DNA of 64,000 bases from NCBI RefSeq assembly GCF_936928535.1, contig NZ_CAKZHY010000097.1, forward strand, positions 73,852 to 137,851, in the 5' to 3' direction. The notes below the pieces were generated by a model that saw only the letters and a list, made by a program, of their open reading frames with translations, ran no database searches and had not been told where the DNA came from. The stretch is from an uncultured Bradyrhizobium sp. GTDB taxonomy: Bacteria > Pseudomonadota > Alphaproteobacteria > Rhizobiales > Xanthobacteraceae. Of the stretch, positions 62,469 to 64,000 are shown one piece after another. Made by a program: the position numbers and the translations under genes. Within the stretch, counting starts at the first letter, position 1. Each line of letters opens with the position of its first letter.

Positions 62469-63710
62469 ATGGTAACTGAAAAGACCAAGCGATTGCAGGT
62501 GCTTAAACGACGGGTGATCGCATCCGTAGTTTTACTAGTGCTTGCCGGGGCTGGCGCCTATGGCTTCAAGTTTGCCGGCGCCAAGGAGAAGAAGATCTCC
62601 GAGGTCTCCAGCCAGTCGCGCAAGAACGCGCAGAATTTCACGCCGACGCCGTCCGAATGGGCGACCCTGACCATCGAGCCCGTCAACGCTAAAACCTTTC
62701 GTGCCGAGTACGTCACCGAGGGCAAAGTCGCAGTCGATGAAGACCGCTCAACGCCGGTTTTCTCGCCCTATGCAGGCCGGGTGACCAAGCTGCTCGCCAA
62801 GCCGGGCGAGAGCGTGACCCAGGGTCAACCGCTGTTCACAATCGAGGCCGCCGATACCGTGCAGGCCCAGAATGATTTCATCACGGCGATGACGTCGCAG
62901 AACAAGGCAAAGTCTGCGCTCGAGCTTGCAGACATCCAGTACCGGCGCGCCAAGGATCTCTATGAAGGCCGCGCCATTCCGCTCAAGGATTATCAGCAGG
63001 CGGAAGCCACCCAAGTCCAGGCGCAGAACGACATGCGCTCCGCGGTGACGGCGCTGGAAGCCGCAAACAACAAGCTGCGCATCCTCGGTTTTACCGAAGA
63101 AACGATCAAGACCTTCCAGAACAAGGGCACCATCAATCCTGAAATCACGATCTACGCACCGATCTCGGGCACGGTCGTGCAGCGCAAGATCGGTCCCGGG
63201 CAATATGTCAGCGCCGGCGCCAGTGATCCGGTCTTTGTGATCGGCGATCTGTCCACGGTCTGGCTCACCGCCTTCGTGCGTGAGAGCGATGCTGCCATGG
63301 TCGGCGTCGGACAGGATATCAGCGTCAACGTGATGGCGTTGCCGGGCCGCCCTTTGACCGCCAAGATCAACTACGTCGCCACCGCGATCGATCCCAGCAC
63401 CCGTCGCCTGCTGGTCCGCGCCACCATCGACAACAAGGACGGCCTGCTCAAGCCGGAAATGTTCGCCAACGTCACGATCTATTCGGCCGGCGACCGCGCT
63501 GCGCCTGCAGTGCCGAAGCAGGCGCTGATCTACGAAGGCGACCAGGTCCGCATCTGGGTCGCGCGTGAAGACAAGTCGGTCGAGCTCCGCCAGATCAAGA
63601 TCGGCCTCATCAATGGCAATCTCGCCGAGGTGACCAGCAACCTGAAGCCCGGCGAACAGATTGTCGTTAAAGGCAGTCTGTTCATCGACCGCGCGGCGTC
63701 CGGCAGCTGA
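62469..63710 (+). CDS. RND efflux periplasmic adaptor subunit (CusB/HlyD type)
   Basis: 413 residues. One N-terminal membrane helix (about 14-33), then the membrane-fusion layout: a short biotinyl-like hairpin YAGRVTKLLAKPGESVTQGQPLF, an alpha-helical hairpin (about 130-210), a beta-barrel with ISGTVVQRKIGPGQYV and VIGDLSTVWL, and a final membrane-proximal domain. It links the inner-membrane RND pump encoded next to an outer-membrane channel. No His/Met-rich metal-binding tail is visible, so metal export is not certain. Gap to the pump gene is 33 bases. Confidence 0.92.
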   Translation: MVTEKTKRLQVLKRRVIASVVLLVLAGAGAYGFKFAGAKEKKISEVSSQSRKNAQNFTPTPSEWATLTIEPVNAKTFRAEYVTEGKVAVDEDRSTPVFSPYAGRVTKLLAKPGESVTQGQPLFTIEAADTVQAQNDFITAMTSQNKAKSALELADIQYRRAKDLYEGRAIPLKDYQQAEATQVQAQNDMRSAVTALEAANNKLRILGFTEETIKTFQNKGTINPEITIYAPISGTVVQRKIGPGQYVSAGASDPVFVIGDLSTVWLTAFVRESDAAMVGVGQDISVNVMALPGRPLTAKINYVATAIDPSTRRLLVRATIDNKDGLLKPEMFANVTIYSAGDRAAPAVPKQALIYEGDQVRIWVAREDKSVELRQIKIGLINGNLAEVTSNLKPGEQIVVKGSLFIDRAASGS

Positions 63711-63743
63711 TCGACGAGCCCCACCAAACTGCGAAAAACCTGA

Positions 63744-64000
63744 ATGGACCGTCTCGTCGCCCTTGCCGTCAACCGGCGCTTCCTGATGGTCGGCATGTTC
63801 GTCGCCGTGCTCATCGGCGGCCTGATTGCGTTCAACCAGCTCAACATCGAGGCCTATCCGGATCCGACCCCGCCGATGGTCGACGTCGTCACGCAGTCGC
63901 CCGGCCTGTCGGCGGAAGAGATCGAGCGTTACATCACGATCCCGATCGAGACCCAGGTCGCGGGCCTGAAGAATCTGACGACGATCCGCACCATCTCGCT
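63744..64000 (+). CDS. RND efflux pump inner-membrane subunit (CusA/CzcA type), truncated by window end
   Basis: The first 85 residues only. They show the first transmembrane helix (about 12-32) and the family opening of CusA/CzcA heavy-metal-type RND pumps: FNQLNIEAYPDPTPPMVDV and SPGLSAEEIERYITIPIETQ. The frame is open at the last base. It is co-transcribed with the adaptor gene upstream. Confidence 0.9.
   Translation, partial: MDRLVALAVNRRFLMVGMFVAVLIGGLIAFNQLNIEAYPDPTPPMVDVVTQSPGLSAEEIERYITIPIETQVAGLKNLTTIRTIS

Noticed and set aside
1..64000. CRISPR arrays, tRNA or rRNA genes, insertion sequences, prophage genes
   Set aside because: Looked for by eye on both strands; no regular spaced repeats, transposase motifs, integrase or tRNA-like arms were recognised.

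Overview
This 64 kb window is GC-rich alphaproteobacterial chromosome, most likely Bradyrhizobium or a close relative in the Nitrobacteraceae. The evidence is a full squalene-hopanoid gene set including the 2-methylase HpnP, an alphaproteobacterial LexA box (GTTC-N7-GTTC), an ECF11-type RpoE/ChrR pair, and several short palindromic intergenic repeats of the kind dispersed through Bradyrhizobium genomes. No rRNA, tRNA, CRISPR array, insertion sequence or prophage was recognised.

Layout. (1) 1-5.8 kb: a stress module with rpoE-chrR, a second ECF sigma gene, tspO, an MHYT-GGDEF-EAL protein and a small ABM-like protein. Five promoters here share one motif, TGATCC-N16-CGT(T/A), which suggests a compact local RpoE regulon. 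(2) 5.8-13.7 kb: general metabolism and envelope genes (alpha/beta hydrolase, Rieske-FAD reductase, HdeD, LapA-like, acyl-CoA dehydrogenase, RlpA-like, a P-loop kinase, PAP2). (3) 14-17.7 kb: an M81 (MlrC) family protein and a chemoreceptor. (4) 18-25.4 kb: eutB and eutC, the two ethanolamine ammonia-lyase subunits, with the hopanoid C-2 methylase gene hpnP between them, then an RND/MMPL exporter and a methyltransferase. (5) 26.8-41.9 kb: the hopanoid locus hpnC-hpnD-hpnE-shc-hpnG, convergent ispH-hpnH, then hpnN and hpnO. It is interrupted between hpnG and hpnH by a lower-GC patch with a GNAT and an unknown membrane protein, bounded by dispersed repeats. (6) 42.3-45 kb: a second ECF/anti-sigma pair with a cupredoxin and a Tat-exported metallophosphoesterase. 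(7) 45-50.7 kb: hydrolase, GMC oxidoreductase, M20 amidohydrolase and a PiT phosphate transporter. (8) 50.8-59.4 kb: an SOS block with imuA-imuB-dnaE2 divergent from a radical SAM-UdgX pair, and a LexA box between them. (9) 59.6-64 kb: SDR, small membrane protein, CoA transferase, and the start of a CusB/CusA-type efflux operon cut by the window end.

How it works together. Hopanoid synthesis is nearly complete: squalene formation (HpnCDE), cyclisation (Shc), adenosylation and deglycosylation (HpnH, HpnG), amination (HpnO), transport to the outer membrane (HpnN), precursor supply (IspH) and C-2 methylation (HpnP). The most unusual observations are the five-promoter sigma-E-like set, the hpnP gene inside eutBC, and a palindromic repeat inserted in frame in dnaE2. 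Gene calls rest on motifs read by eye; no database search was run.
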